From Streptomyces paradoxus (GTDB taxonomy: Bacteria; Actinomycetota; Actinomycetes; Streptomycetales; Streptomycetaceae), in the NCBI RefSeq assembly GCF_014202475.1, contig NZ_JACHGV010000003.1, forward strand, positions 162,239-226,238: a stretch of DNA of 64,000 nucleotides, read 5' to 3'. Shown here one piece after another: positions 46,771 to 54,962 of this stretch. Below the pieces are notes generated by a model, which was given only the letters and a program-made list of their open reading frames with translations, was not told the origin of the DNA and ran no database searches. The position numbers and the translations under genes are program-made. The stretch's first letter is position 1. The number at the start of each line of letters is the position of its first letter.

Positions 46771-48290
46771 GCTCCTCGGCCCAGCCCATGGCCGCCTCGC
46801 TGGTCCAGTCCGTCGACTGGCTGGCGATCGCGCCACCCACCATCGCGGCGGTCGCCGGACTCGTCGTCCTGGTCGCCGACCTGTTCCTCGCCGAGCACCG
46901 CAAGGCGCTGCTCGGCTGGATGTCGGTGGCAGGCCTGGCCGCCGCGACGGCGATGCTGCTGCCCCTGCTGGACGGCGACCGCAGCACCTTCTGCCTGACC
47001 GGCGACGCAGCCGTCTGCAGCTACACGGCCGACCGCTTCACCCTGGTCATCCAGTTCCTGGTCCTCGGCGGCGCCCTGCTCTCCGCCCTCCTGTCGGTCA
47101 CCGCCCTGAAGGACGCCCGCAAGGAGCTGCCCGAGGGCGAGTACTGGTTCCTGCTGCTGTCCTCCGCGGCCGGAGCCGCCCTCCTGCCCGCCTCCCGCGA
47201 CCTCGCGACCCTGATCGTCGCCCTGGAGGTCGCCTCCCTGCCCGCCTTCGCGCTGGTCGGCCTGCGGTACGGCGACCGGAAGTCCTCCGAAGCGGCCCTG
47301 AAGTTCTTCCTGTCCTCGGTCACCGCGACCGCGGTCAGCCTCATGGGCATCAGCTTCGTGTACGCCACCACGGGCACCCTCTACCTCACCCAGATCGCCG
47401 ACCGTATCCAGAACGTCGACGGACAGTTCCACACGCTCGCCCAGACCGGCGTCGTGCTCACCCTCATCGGCTTCGCCTTCAAGACCGCCGCCGTGCCCTT
47501 CCACTTCTGGGTGCCCGACACCTACGTGGGAGCGCCCCTGCCGATCGCGGCGTACCTGTCGGTCATCGGCAAGGCGGTCGGCTTCAGCGGCCTGATCCTG
47601 GTCACGGTCGTGGCCCTGCCGTCCTACGCCGACGTCTGGGGTCCCGCCCTGGCAGCCCTGGCCGCGCTGACCATGACCGTGGGCAACCTCGGAGCCCTCC
47701 GCCAGCAGGCCACGCGCGCGTACAGCGCGGTACGCCTGCTCGCCTGGTCCTCCGTCGGCCAGGCCGGCTACCTCCTGGTGCCGATCGCCGCTGCCGCGTA
47801 CTCCGGGGACGCCGAGAAGTCGATCGGCTCCACCGTCGCCTACGCCCTGATGTACGGCGCCGTGAACCTCGGCGCCTTCGCCGTGGCCGCCCTCGTCGGC
47901 CGGACGAAGTCCCTCAACCGCGTCGCCGACTACCGCGGCCTGTACGCCTCCAGCCCCCTGTCCGCGCTGCTCCTGGCGTTCTTCCTGCTCTGCCTCGCCG
48001 GGCTGCCGCCGGGCATCATCGGCCTCTTCGCCAAGGTCACCGTCTTCTCGGCGGCCGTCGACGCCGGCCTCGGCTGGCTGGCCGTGGTCATGGCCGTCAA
48101 CGTCGTCATCGCGCTGTTCTACTACCTCCAGTGGACGGCCCTGCTCTTCCGCGCCCCCGAGGGTGAACCCGAGAAGCACCGCGTCCCCGGCCCGGTCACC
48201 GCCGCGATCGCCCTGACCGGCGTCCTCGGCATCGTCCTGTCCGGCGCGCCCCAGCTGGTCCTGCGCTTCACCGGCACCGGGCTCTTCTGA
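46767..48290 (+). CDS. nuoN: NADH-quinone oxidoreductase subunit N (antiporter-like)
   Basis: The 507-residue last subunit of the operon has EVASLPAFALVGLRY (conserved Glu), KTAAVPFHFWVPDTYVGAPLPIAAYLSVIGKAVGF and RLLAWSSVGQAGYLLVPIAA. ATG at 46767 follows AGGAGG and overlaps the nuoM stop. Its final codons, coding RFTGTGLF, are repeated exactly as DNA after the stop, so the end of the gene has been duplicated. A strong hairpin follows 64 bp later. Confidence 0.95.
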   Translation: MSSSAQPMAASLVQSVDWLAIAPPTIAAVAGLVVLVADLFLAEHRKALLGWMSVAGLAAATAMLLPLLDGDRSTFCLTGDAAVCSYTADRFTLVIQFLVLGGALLSALLSVTALKDARKELPEGEYWFLLLSSAAGAALLPASRDLATLIVALEVASLPAFALVGLRYGDRKSSEAALKFFLSSVTATAVSLMGISFVYATTGTLYLTQIADRIQNVDGQFHTLAQTGVVLTLIGFAFKTAAVPFHFWVPDTYVGAPLPIAAYLSVIGKAVGFSGLILVTVVALPSYADVWGPALAALAALTMTVGNLGALRQQATRAYSAVRLLAWSSVGQAGYLLVPIAAAAYSGDAEKSIGSTVAYALMYGAVNLGAFAVAALVGRTKSLNRVADYRGLYASSPLSALLLAFFLLCLAGLPPGIIGLFAKVTVFSAAVDAGLGWLAVVMAVNVVIALFYYLQWTALLFRAPEGEPEKHRVPGPVTAAIALTGVLGIVLSGAPQLVLRFTGTGLF

Positions 48291-48314
48291 CGCTTCACCG
48301 GCACCGGGCTCTTC
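48264..48314. repeat. 24-bp exact direct repeat (period 27) across the nuoN stop
   Basis: The 24 bp at 48264-48287 recur exactly at 48291-48314, separated by the TGA stop codon. The first copy encodes the last eight residues of NuoN; the second lies just outside the gene. It looks like a recent slippage duplication. Confidence 0.85.
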
Positions 48315-48353
48315 CGAACGGACCCGGTTCCCCGGAAAACCCGCCGCTTACAC

Positions 48354-48390
48354 CGCGCGCGCGTGGGGCACTCGCTCCCACGCGCGCGTG
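48354..48390. terminator. Strong hairpin terminator of the nuo operon
   Basis: Stem arms at 48354-48367 and 48377-48390 pair over 14 bp (one G-T), rich in CG, closing a 9-base loop. There is no T run. It lies 64 bp after nuoN and 182 bp before htpX, in the right place to end the operon. Confidence 0.8.
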
Positions 48391-48571
48391 CCGCGTCCCG
48401 TGGCCGTCACCCGGACGGTCCACACCCGCCCCCGCACGTACCAGGGAACTTGAGCCTCCCGCCTGGCGTTGACCAGTACGGGAAGGTCCACTGGACGTGA
48501 GACGCGGCACCAGTGGCACCGCAGATACAGCAAGCAAGGGTCCCCCTGCCGCACCACTTGGAGGGCGCACC

Positions 48572-49435
48572 GTGCACCGCCGGCACAACGGGCTCAGGAC
48601 AGCGATCCTCCTGGGAGGACTGTCCGCACTCATCATCGTCATCGGCAGCTTCTTCGGCCGCATGGGGCTCGTCATCGCCGTTCTGGTCGCGCTGGCCACC
48701 AACGCGTACGCGTACTGGAACAGCGACAAACTGGCACTGCGCGCGATGCGTGCCCGCCCGGTGAGCGAGTTCGAGGCGCCGGCGCTCTACCGCATGGTCC
48801 GCGAGCTCTCCACCCAGGCCCGCCAGCCCATGCCACGCCTGTACATCTCCCCTACGGAGGCACCCAACGCCTTCGCCACGGGGCGCAACCCACGCAACGC
48901 CGCCGTGTGCTGCACCGACGGCATCCTTCGCCTGCTGGACGAACGCGAGCTGCGCGGCGTCATCGGACATGAACTGAGCCACGTCTACAACCGCGACATC
49001 CTCATCTCGTCGGTCGCGGGCGCCCTCGCCTCCGTCATCATGTTCCTGGTCAACTTCGCCTGGCTGATCCCCATCGGGCGCTCGGACGACGATGACGGCC
49101 CCGGGCTGCTCGGCATGCTGCTGATCATGATCCTGGGTCCGCTCGCCGCCTCGCTCATCCAACTGGCCGTCAGCCGCTCCCGGGAGTACCAGGCGGACGC
49201 CTCCGGCGCCCAGCTCACCGGCGACCCGCTCGCCCTGGCCAGCGCCCTGCGCAAGCTCGAACTCGGCACGAAGCAGCTCCCGCTGCCCCCCGAGCCGCGC
49301 ATCGAGACCGCCAGCCACATGATGATCGCGAACCCGTTCCGGCCCGGCCAGGGCCTCTCGAAGATGTTCTCCACACACCCGCCGATGGCGGAACGCATCG
49401 CCCGGCTCGAGAAGATGGCAGGTGGGAACCAGTGA
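48572..49435 (+). CDS. htpX: HtpX-like M48 membrane zinc protease
   Basis: The 287-residue protein has two N-terminal membrane helices, the zinc site HELSH at 133-137 ([14 protein letters not shown]), further membrane helices, and the third zinc ligand in [11 protein letters not shown]. HtpX degrades damaged membrane proteins. GTG at 48572 is preceded by GGAGGG; an upstream extension in frame lacks coding character. It overlaps the next gene by four bases. Its place after a respiratory-complex operon may be a chance neighbourhood. Confidence 0.93.
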   Translation: MHRRHNGLRTAILLGGLSALIIVIGSFFGRMGLVIAVLVALATNAYAYWNSDKLALRAMRARPVSEFEAPALYRMVRELSTQARQPMPRLYISPTEAPNAFATGRNPRNAAVCCTDGILRLLDERELRGVIGHELSHVYNRDILISSVAGALASVIMFLVNFAWLIPIGRSDDDDGPGLLGMLLIMILGPLAASLIQLAVSRSREYQADASGAQLTGDPLALASALRKLELGTKQLPLPPEPRIETASHMMIANPFRPGQGLSKMFSTHPPMAERIARLEKMAGGNQ

Positions 49436-49824
49436 GGACCATACTCAACGTCATATGGCTCGTCCTGAGCGGCTTCTGGCTGTTCCTCGCCTACATGCTG
49501 GCGGGCCTGCTCCTCTGCATCACCATCATCGGCATCCCGTTCGGCATCGCGGCCTTCCGCATCGGCGTCTACGCCCTGTGGCCCTTCGGGTACACGACGG
49601 TCGAGCGCCATGACGCGGGCGCACCGTCCTGCGTGGGCAACGTGCTCTGGCTGGTCCTCGCGGGCTGGTGGCTCACCCTCGGCCACATCGCCACCGGCAT
49701 CGCCCTCTGCGTGACGATCATCGGCATCCCGCTGGGCATCGCCAACTTCAAGCTCATCCCGGTCTCGTTGCTCCCGCTCGGCCGCGACATCGTGCGGACC
49801 GACGAGCCGTTCGCGGTGCGCTGA
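49432..49824 (+). CDS. YccF-family inner membrane protein
   Basis: The 130-residue protein has two tandem copies of the family unit, each with a tryptophan-rich helix and a TIIGIP loop: [16 protein letters not shown]...[15 protein letters not shown] and [16 protein letters not shown]...[15 protein letters not shown]. This is the YccF (DUF307) pattern; the function is not known. It starts at GTG 49432, inside the htpX stop, and is probably co-translated with it. Confidence 0.9.
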   Translation: MRTILNVIWLVLSGFWLFLAYMLAGLLLCITIIGIPFGIAAFRIGVYALWPFGYTTVERHDAGAPSCVGNVLWLVLAGWWLTLGHIATGIALCVTIIGIPLGIANFKLIPVSLLPLGRDIVRTDEPFAVR

Positions 49825-49827
49825 CCC

Positions 49828-49842
49828 AGGGGAGCCTCCCCT
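49828..49842. terminator. Hairpin after yccF-like gene
   Basis: AGGGGA and TCCCCT pair perfectly around GCC, 4 bp after the stop. The stem is short and there is no T run, but position and perfect pairing support termination. Confidence 0.5.
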
Positions 49843-49862
49843 CTGTTTCCACAGGCCCGTGG

Positions 49863-49871
49863 TTGTCCACA
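49863..49871 (+). promoter_or_regulatory. DnaA-box-like 9-mer
   Basis: TTGTCCACA, the Streptomyces form of the DnaA box, with a similar TTTCCACA 15 bp upstream; both are followed by GGCC. It lies in the non-coding gap 49825-50149 and is too sparse to be an origin. Confidence 0.35.
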
Positions 49872-49911
49872 GGCCTGCCCGGCTGTCAGCGACGGCCTGC
49901 AAGATGAACCC

Positions 49912-50010
49912 ATGACCGCGATCGAGCAGTTGCCGCCCCGAGCGATGACCGAGCCCCACAACTCCCGTCCGAGGGCCGGACCGACGCGCCCGAGTTTCCG
50001 GCCCCCTTGA
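49912..50010 (+). CDS. Possible 32-residue ORF (doubtful)
   Basis: ATG to TGA encodes 32 residues rich in Pro and Arg (MTAIEQLPPRAMTEPHNSRP...). The codon use is not clearly coding, there is no clear ribosome-binding site, and no family is recognised. It could be a remnant of a longer gene. It is the only ORF of any interest in the gap at 49825-50149. Confidence 0.2.
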   Translation: MTAIEQLPPRAMTEPHNSRPRAGPTRPSFRPP

Positions 50011-50084
50011 GATGGGACGGACGAACCGGGCCGAGGGGCCCTGACAGACCCGGGCCGAGCGGCTTCGGCAGGGCAAGGCTCTAG

Positions 50085-50120
50085 TGGACGGCGTGGACGG
50101 CGTGGACGGCGTGGACGGCG
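50085..50120. repeat. Four perfect 9-bp tandem repeats (TGGACGGCG)
   Basis: Four exact copies of TGGACGGCG, with a degenerate fifth (TGGAGGGCA) at 50121-50129. The array is in a gene-free gap just downstream of the permease stop at 50150, so it would be in the 3' region of that transcript. Confidence 0.85.
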
Positions 50121-50149
50121 TGGAGGGCAGTGGCCAGTAAAGAGGGGCC

Positions 50150-51406
50150 CTACTTCTTCCCGGCCCCGGCCTTCACCCGCCGCCGCACCGCGTACGCAAC
50201 CGCCCCCACCACCAGCACCCCCGCGCCCACGACCACCGACACCCCGGGCAGCGAGAACGCCAGCACCACACACCCGACCAGCCCCACCACCGGCACCACC
50301 CGAGCCGCCGGCGCCGAAGACAGCGTCCACGCCGATGCGTTGGCCACGGCGTAGTACGCCAGCACACCGAAGGAGGAGAACCCGATCGCGCCACGGACAT
50401 CCACCGTGGCGGCCAGAACCGCGACCACCGCACCCACGGCCAGCTCCGCCCGGTGCGGCACCTGGAAACGCGGATGCACGGCGGCCAGCACCCCCGGCAG
50501 ATGACGGTCCCGGGCCATGGCCAGCGTCGTCCGTGACACCCCCAGGATCAGCGCCAGCAGCGAGCCCATCGCGGCCACCGCCGCACCGATCCGCACCACC
50601 GGCACGAGCCAGGCCGCCCCGGCCGCCCGCACCGCGTCGGTCAGCGGAGCCGCCGCGTCCCCGAGGCCGCCCGCCCCGAGCACCGAAAGGACAGCCACCG
50701 CCACACCCGCGTACACCACCAGCGTGATGCCCAGCGCCAGCGGGATCGCGCGCGGGATGGTGCGCGCCGGATCCCGCACCTCCTCGCCGAGGGTGGCGAT
50801 CCGAGCGTACCCGGCGAACGCGAAGAACAGCAGGCCGGCCGCCTGCAGCACACCGTCCGCACCACCCGAGGCCCCGATGTCCAGCCGCCCGGCATCGGCC
50901 TCACCGGAGACCAGACACACGACCACCACGGAAGCGAGGACCCCCAGGACCAGCGCCACGATCACCCGCGTCAGCCACGCGGACTTCTGGACACCGCCGT
51001 AGTTCACCGCGGTCAGCGCCACCACGGCCCCGACCGCCACCGCGTGCGCCTGCCCCGGCCAGACGTACGTGCCCACGGTGAGCGCCATCGCCGCACAGGA
51101 GGCCGTCTTCCCGACCACGAACGACCAGCCCGCGAGATACCCCCAGAACTCCCCGAGCCGCTCCCTCCCGTACACATACGTGCCACCCGAGGCCGGGTAC
51201 AGGGCGGCGAGGCGAGCCGACGACATGGCATTGCAGTACGCGACCACGGCGGCGACGGCGAGCCCGACGAGCAGCCCGGTTCCGGCCGCGTGCGCGGCCG
51301 GCGCGAGGGCGGCGAAGATCCCGGCCCCCACCATGGCGCCGAGCCCGATGACGACCGCGTCGCCCACGCCGAGGGTGCGGCGCAGTCCGGGAGCGGAGGC
51401 TGACAT
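50150..51406 (-). CDS. APC-superfamily amino acid/polyamine permease
   Basis: The 418-residue transporter has about twelve helices. GVGDAVVIGLGAMVGAGIFAAL is the conserved first helix (GxG(I/F) unwound site). ALYPASGGTYVYGRERLGEFWGYLAGWSFVVGK and FFAFAGYARIATLGEEVRDPARTIPRAIPLALG match the APC signature (family 2.A.3). Substrate: an amino acid or polyamine, not predictable. ATG at 51406 is preceded by TAGGGT about 8 bp away, so a leaderless transcript is possible. The last helices run to VRRRVKAGAGKK. Confidence 0.92.
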   Translation of the reverse strand: MSASAPGLRRTLGVGDAVVIGLGAMVGAGIFAALAPAAHAAGTGLLVGLAVAAVVAYCNAMSSARLAALYPASGGTYVYGRERLGEFWGYLAGWSFVVGKTASCAAMALTVGTYVWPGQAHAVAVGAVVALTAVNYGGVQKSAWLTRVIVALVLGVLASVVVVCLVSGEADAGRLDIGASGGADGVLQAAGLLFFAFAGYARIATLGEEVRDPARTIPRAIPLALGITLVVYAGVAVAVLSVLGAGGLGDAAAPLTDAVRAAGAAWLVPVVRIGAAVAAMGSLLALILGVSRTTLAMARDRHLPGVLAAVHPRFQVPHRAELAVGAVVAVLAATVDVRGAIGFSSFGVLAYYAVANASAWTLSSAPAARVVPVVGLVGCVVLAFSLPGVSVVVGAGVLVVGAVAYAVRRRVKAGAGKK

Positions 51407-51599
51407 GCGTCGCACCCTACCGATCAGCGCAACCGGTGGGTGTGGCCAGGGCGTCCTCTCCACCGACACGGCGCGAACGTGCGCGGCGAAGAGGCCGTGC
51501 GCGTGGCGCCCGACGTACGGCGCACGGGCTCGGCCTCCCGGGAGCAAGATCACAGGGCCGGGACCGTGCGGGCACAGCGTGAAAGGGCAGGTTCACGGC

Positions 51600-51866
51600 A
51601 TGACCATCATCAGCTGGATCATCCTGGGACTGTTGGCCGGAGCCATCGCGAAGTTCCTGCTGCCAGGGCGTGACCCGGGCGGCCTCATCGGCACGACCCT
51701 GATCGGCATAGCGGGCGCGTTCATCGGCGGCTGGATATCGGCCCGCTGGATGGACCACCCGATCACCAAGGACTTCTACGACGGCACGACCTGGGCAGCG
51801 GCGATCGGCGGATCGCTCGTCCTGCTGATCGCCTACCGCCTGCTGTTCGGCAACTCGCGCGACTGA
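51600..51866 (+). CDS. GlsB/YeaQ/YmgE-family small membrane protein
   Basis: The 88-residue protein has three hydrophobic segments: IISWIILGLLAGAIAKFLLPG, GGLIGTTLIGIAGAFIGGWIS and WAAAIGGSLVLLIAYRLLFG. This is the transglycosylase-associated (Tag) small protein family linked to stress in other bacteria. ATG at 51600 follows AGGGCAGG. Divergent from the APC permease gene across 193 bp that show no gene. Confidence 0.9.
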   Translation: MTIISWIILGLLAGAIAKFLLPGRDPGGLIGTTLIGIAGAFIGGWISARWMDHPITKDFYDGTTWAAAIGGSLVLLIAYRLLFGNSRD

Positions 51867-51895
51867 CCGGGCCCACGATGGGGCCGGCGGGCGGG

Positions 51896-52005
51896 CCAAT
51901 GACGGCCGGCAGAAGAGCCGATGACGGCTGGCGGGCGGGCCGATGGCGGCCGACAGATGAGCCGATGGCGGCCGGCAGATGAGCCGACGACGGCCGGCGG
52001 GCGAG
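51896..52005. repeat. Five 22-bp tandem repeats
   Basis: Units at 51896, 51918, 51940, 51962 and 51984, each 22 bp, follow the pattern CCGATGGCGGCCGGCAGATGAG. The third and fourth differ at one base; the others differ at up to six. They sit in the 228-bp gap between the GlsB-like gene and yajQ; a weaker partial unit precedes them. Confidence 0.85.
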
Positions 52006-52094
52006 ACCAGGGGCGGCAGGTGGGAGAGAAGGGTGGGCACCGGTGGTACCCACCCCTCCGCTTGTCCGTGAGGACGGGGGCCGGGGGACCGGAC

Positions 52095-52583
52095 CTACCG
52101 GTAGTTCACGAACTGCATCGCGAAGTCGAAGTCCTTGCCCTTCAGCAGGGTGATGACGGCCTGCAGATCGTCACGGCTCTTGGAGCTGACCCGCAGCTCC
52201 TCGCCCTGCACCTGCGCCTTCACGCCCTTGGGGCCCTCGTCGCGGATGGTCTTCGCCACCTTCTTGGCGTTCTCCTGGGAGATCCCCTCCTTGATCGAAG
52301 AGAAGATCTTGTACTCCTTGCCGGAGAGCTGGGGCTCGCCCGCGTCCAGGGCCTTGAGCGAGATGCCCCGCTTGATCAGCTTGGACTGGAAGACGTCGAG
52401 GATGGCCTTCACCCGGTCCTCGGAGTTCGCCTCCATGAGGATCTGCTCACCGGACCACGAGATCGAGGCACCCACGCCCTTGAAGTCGTAGCGCTGCGAG
52501 ATCTCCTTGGCGGCCTGGTTGAGTGCGTTGTCGACCTCCTGCCGCTCGACCTTCGAGACGATGTCGAAACTGGAGTCGGCCAT
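52095..52583 (-). CDS. yajQ: YajQ-family nucleotide-binding protein
   Basis: The 162-residue protein is a full-length YajQ/UPF0234 member: [59 protein letters not shown] and a C-terminal [25 protein letters not shown]. The two ferredoxin-like domains bind nucleotides; some relatives are c-di-GMP effectors, but this is not shown for actinobacteria. Strand and start are certain. The 220 bp between it and tRNA-Tyr show no gene. Confidence 0.95.
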   Translation of the reverse strand: MADSSFDIVSKVERQEVDNALNQAAKEISQRYDFKGVGASISWSGEQILMEANSEDRVKAILDVFQSKLIKRGISLKALDAGEPQLSGKEYKIFSSIKEGISQENAKKVAKTIRDEGPKGVKAQVQGEELRVSSKSRDDLQAVITLLKGKDFDFAMQFVNYR

Positions 52584-52803
52584 GTCCTGTGGCTCCTTGT
52601 ATCGGGGTGCGTATCGTGCGTACCGGCGTATGCGGGCGGTCGCGGGGCCCGTTCAGGTCCCGGGCCGCATCCGGACAAGCCTAGCCACCCCCGGCCCTCC
52701 GGGCGCCGATCAATCGGGTGGCGGAGCACCCCTCCACATCAGGTATTGTTTACGTCGTTGCCACGGAGCGCCGCGGGAAAGCGGCTCGCCAGGCAGCAAC
52801 CCC

Positions 52804-52885
52804 GGCGGTGTGCCCGAGCGGCCAAAGGGAGCAGACTGTAAATCTGCCGGCTCAGCCTTCCCAGGTTCGAATCCTGGCGCCGCCA
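52804..52885 (+). tRNA. tRNA-Tyr (GTA)
   Basis: The acceptor stem GGCGGTG pairs with CGCCGCC, followed by discriminator A. The anticodon arm has CTGTAAA, so the anticodon is GTA. A long variable arm, as in bacterial tRNA-Tyr, and the T-arm CCAGGTTCGAATCCTGG complete the cloverleaf. CCA is not encoded. The element to its right has used this gene as its integration site; the tRNA is intact, so the element restores its 3' end. Confidence 0.95.
52838..52885. other. Probable attL core (3' half of tRNA-Tyr)
   Basis: AICEs integrate by tyrosine recombinase into the anticodon-to-3' part of a tRNA gene, keeping it whole. Here the integrase gene starts 165 bp beyond tRNA-Tyr and is transcribed towards it. 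The attR copy would lie beyond the window, so the exact core cannot be fixed. Position inferred. Confidence 0.4.
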
Positions 52886-52890
52886 CAAGA

Positions 52891-52938
52891 CCGAAAGGGT
52901 CTGTGACCAGCAGCAATGCTGATCGCAGACCCTTTCGG
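52891..52938. terminator. Long hairpin directly after tRNA-Tyr
   Basis: CCGAAAGGGTCTG (52891-52903) and CAGACCCTTTCGG (52926-52938) are exact reverse complements. Inside, CAGCA pairs with TGCTG around GCAA, with only two mismatches between. It could end tRNA transcription or shield the integrase end. Non-coding. Confidence 0.75.
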
Positions 52939-53049
52939 CGTTCACCGGTGTGCACTGGTTGCTATGGGGGCTTTTTCCCGGTGTGTCTCACCCTGATTCG
53001 GGTGCTGACCAGTCCGTGTGGGGCAGGCGTGGGGCAGCTTCCGGCCCTC

Positions 53050-54417
53050 CTAGCTGCCGTTCTTCAACGCCTGCTCGATTCGGGCGTTCGCCGTGGCCGT
53101 GCCGCCGTCCAGGCACTTCGCGTACACCCGGAACAACACGGCCACACTGTGGCCGGCGCGTGCGGCCACCTCCTGTGGTTCCACCCCGGAGCTGAGCCAC
53201 GTGGACACGGCGGCGTGGCGAAGATCATATGGACGCTTCGCCAGCAGCGACGCGCACTGAGCGGGCGTGAGCGCACGCGTGCGGGCTTCGGCCCACACCT
53301 CGCCGTATCCGGTGTCCTGGATGAGTCCGCCGCGTTGCGTCCGAAACAGCCGCCCGTCGGGGGCAACACCGTACGCCGTGACGTGCCACCGGAGCAGGTT
53401 CACGAGATCGGGCGGGATCGGCACGGTGCGGACTGCTTTCCGGGGCCGGTGCTTGAGCCCTCGCCGGTCGTGAGCCTCACCGCTGTCAGTCCAGGCCGAC
53501 CCGGAACGCGGGCGGGTCTCTCGGAGTCGCAGAGTGCCCCACCCTCGGCGGGGCAGGTCGCAGTCCTGGAGCCGGAGACCGATGACTTCCGCTGGCCGTG
53601 CCGCCGCGTAGTACATGCAGCCGAAGAATGCGACCATGCGCCGCCCGCGGGGGCTCTGCGTGCGCACGGCATCGAGCAGCGCGAGGGCCTGCCGGGGGTC
53701 TGGCACTGAGGCGGGGTCCAGTTCCTCCGCTACCTGCTCCGGAGCTTTCCACTGCACCTGTGGCAAAGGGTTGTCCGTCAGACGGCCGGCATCGACGGCA
53801 TAGCCGAGTGCGTTGTGGAAGATGGCTCGCTTCCGGCGAATGGTAGATGCCGCCGCCGTGGTGCCGTCCAGCTTCTTGGTCAGGGCGTCCAAGGCGGCGC
53901 GTACCTGCATGCGGTCGGCCAGGGCGGACGTGGGCAGGGACTTCCGTTCGAACCACGTCAGCACCGCGGTCACCTCGTCGGGCGGGTCCTGGTCGCGTCG
54001 GCTCACGTTGAATGCCCAGCTATAGAGAGCCGTCCGAACCGTAGCGGCGTCGGCCATGCCCTTGCTGTCCTTGACGAGAGCCGGTGTCACGGTTGCCATG
54101 GCTTCCGCGAGCGTCCGGCGAGTCGAGCCGGGGGAGTGCTGCCACTTCATCTCGATGTACTCGCGGGCGTGCTGGTACCAACTCACATCATTGCGCTGTC
54201 GAAGCTCAGAGAGCGGTACCCCGGTGGACTCGTCGAACGGCTCGCCGGCGTGTGCCGCCTGCAGCAGTTCAGCGCGGCGGCCATCGGCCAGCGTCTTGGT
54301 GCGGAACGTCTGAGAGTGCGGAGTCTCGCCCGTCTTCCAGCGCAGTTCCGCGGAGGTCTGTCCGCGGTCCTTCCGCTGCCGGACGGACCAGATTCGAACG
54401 TCGTACGTCTTCCCCAT
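53050..54417 (-). CDS. int: AICE tyrosine-family integrase
   Basis: The 455-residue recombinase has an N-terminal SAM-like core-binding domain and a catalytic domain with R274 (AARPAEVIGLRLQD), a lysine region near HRPRKAVRTVPIP, R400 (YDLRHAAVSTWL), H423 (RAGHSVAVL) and the nucleophile Y432 (FRVYAKCLDG). The first box position is Tyr rather than His (YDLR), a common substitution. It is transcribed towards tRNA-Tyr, as in SLP1-like elements. ATG at 54417 has AGGAAGG upstream. It would perform attP x attB integration; excision also needs the xis gene upstream. Confidence 0.95.
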   Translation of the reverse strand: MGKTYDVRIWSVRQRKDRGQTSAELRWKTGETPHSQTFRTKTLADGRRAELLQAAHAGEPFDESTGVPLSELRQRNDVSWYQHAREYIEMKWQHSPGSTRRTLAEAMATVTPALVKDSKGMADAATVRTALYSWAFNVSRRDQDPPDEVTAVLTWFERKSLPTSALADRMQVRAALDALTKKLDGTTAAASTIRRKRAIFHNALGYAVDAGRLTDNPLPQVQWKAPEQVAEELDPASVPDPRQALALLDAVRTQSPRGRRMVAFFGCMYYAAARPAEVIGLRLQDCDLPRRGWGTLRLRETRPRSGSAWTDSGEAHDRRGLKHRPRKAVRTVPIPPDLVNLLRWHVTAYGVAPDGRLFRTQRGGLIQDTGYGEVWAEARTRALTPAQCASLLAKRPYDLRHAAVSTWLSSGVEPQEVAARAGHSVAVLFRVYAKCLDGGTATANARIEQALKNGS

Positions 54418-54486
54418 CGGGGGCCTTCCTAAGAACGGGACCCGGTATAGGCCGGGCCCCGTGGGTGAGTTGGTCGGTCGGTGCGA

Positions 54487-54675
54487 TCAGTAGGCGGGGG
54501 AGTCCAGGTTGCTGAGCCAGTCGTCCAGGTCGTTGCGGCGGACCCGCAGATGACCGTTGGGCAGCTTCACGAGTCGCGGCGCCTGCCCACGGGCGCGCAT
54601 GCGATAGAAGGCGGCGCGGCTCATGCCGATCTCTTCGAGGACTTCGGGGAGTTTGAGCATCTGGGGGCGGGCCAA
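54487..54675 (-). CDS. xis: AICE excisionase / MerR-like helix-turn-helix protein
   Basis: The 62-residue protein has a compact winged helix: MLKLPEVLEEIGMSRAAFYRMRARG, KLPNGHLRVRRNDLDDWLSNLD, the excisionase-type DNA-binding domain. I chose TTG at 54675 because AAGGAG lies seven bases before it; the frame is open upstream, and an ATG lies five codons further in. It lies 69 bp upstream of int on the same strand, the usual xis-int order. It would bend attL/attR DNA for excision. Confidence 0.88.
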   Translation of the reverse strand: MARPQMLKLPEVLEEIGMSRAAFYRMRARGQAPRLVKLPNGHLRVRRNDLDDWLSNLDSPAY

Positions 54676-54711
54676 GGTGCGACTCCTTGTCTCTGTCTCT
54701 CTTCTGGGGAA

Positions 54712-54962
54712 TCCGCCACGTCCGCCACGCCGCCACATCGCAGGTCAGAGCCTTGATCGTGTGGCGGATAGCGGCTTTGTGGCGGATAGGTGCCGCCACA
54801 TCCGGCGGGGTGTGGCGGCGTTGACGGTTGCCGGGTGAGTCAGCCGGCGAGGGTGGGCTGTGTGGCGGTTTCCGCGAGCGTGTGGCGGATGGCTGTGGCG
54901 GTATCCGCCACGGATTCACCCCTGCTGACCTGCGGTGTGGCGGACGTGGCGGACGTGGCGGA
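54712..54962. repeat. GTGGCGG short-repeat array (candidate replication origin of the AICE)
   Basis: Fourteen copies of GTGGCGG lie within 250 bp: nine on the plus strand (54761, 54779, 54812, 54862, 54882, 54895, 54937, 54946, 54955) and five on the minus strand (54713, 54722, 54730, 54793, 54905). Most extend to GTGGCGGA, and the last three are 9 bp apart. The array covers the end of the DUF3631 gene and the gap up to xis. Iterons beside a replication gene are the usual form of such origins. Confidence 0.7.

Noticed and set aside
38048..48290. nuoD, nuoE, nuoF or nuoG hidden in another frame
   Set aside because: The genes are joined by overlaps or a few bases, so there is no room; no NuoD or FMN/NADH motif is seen in any frame.
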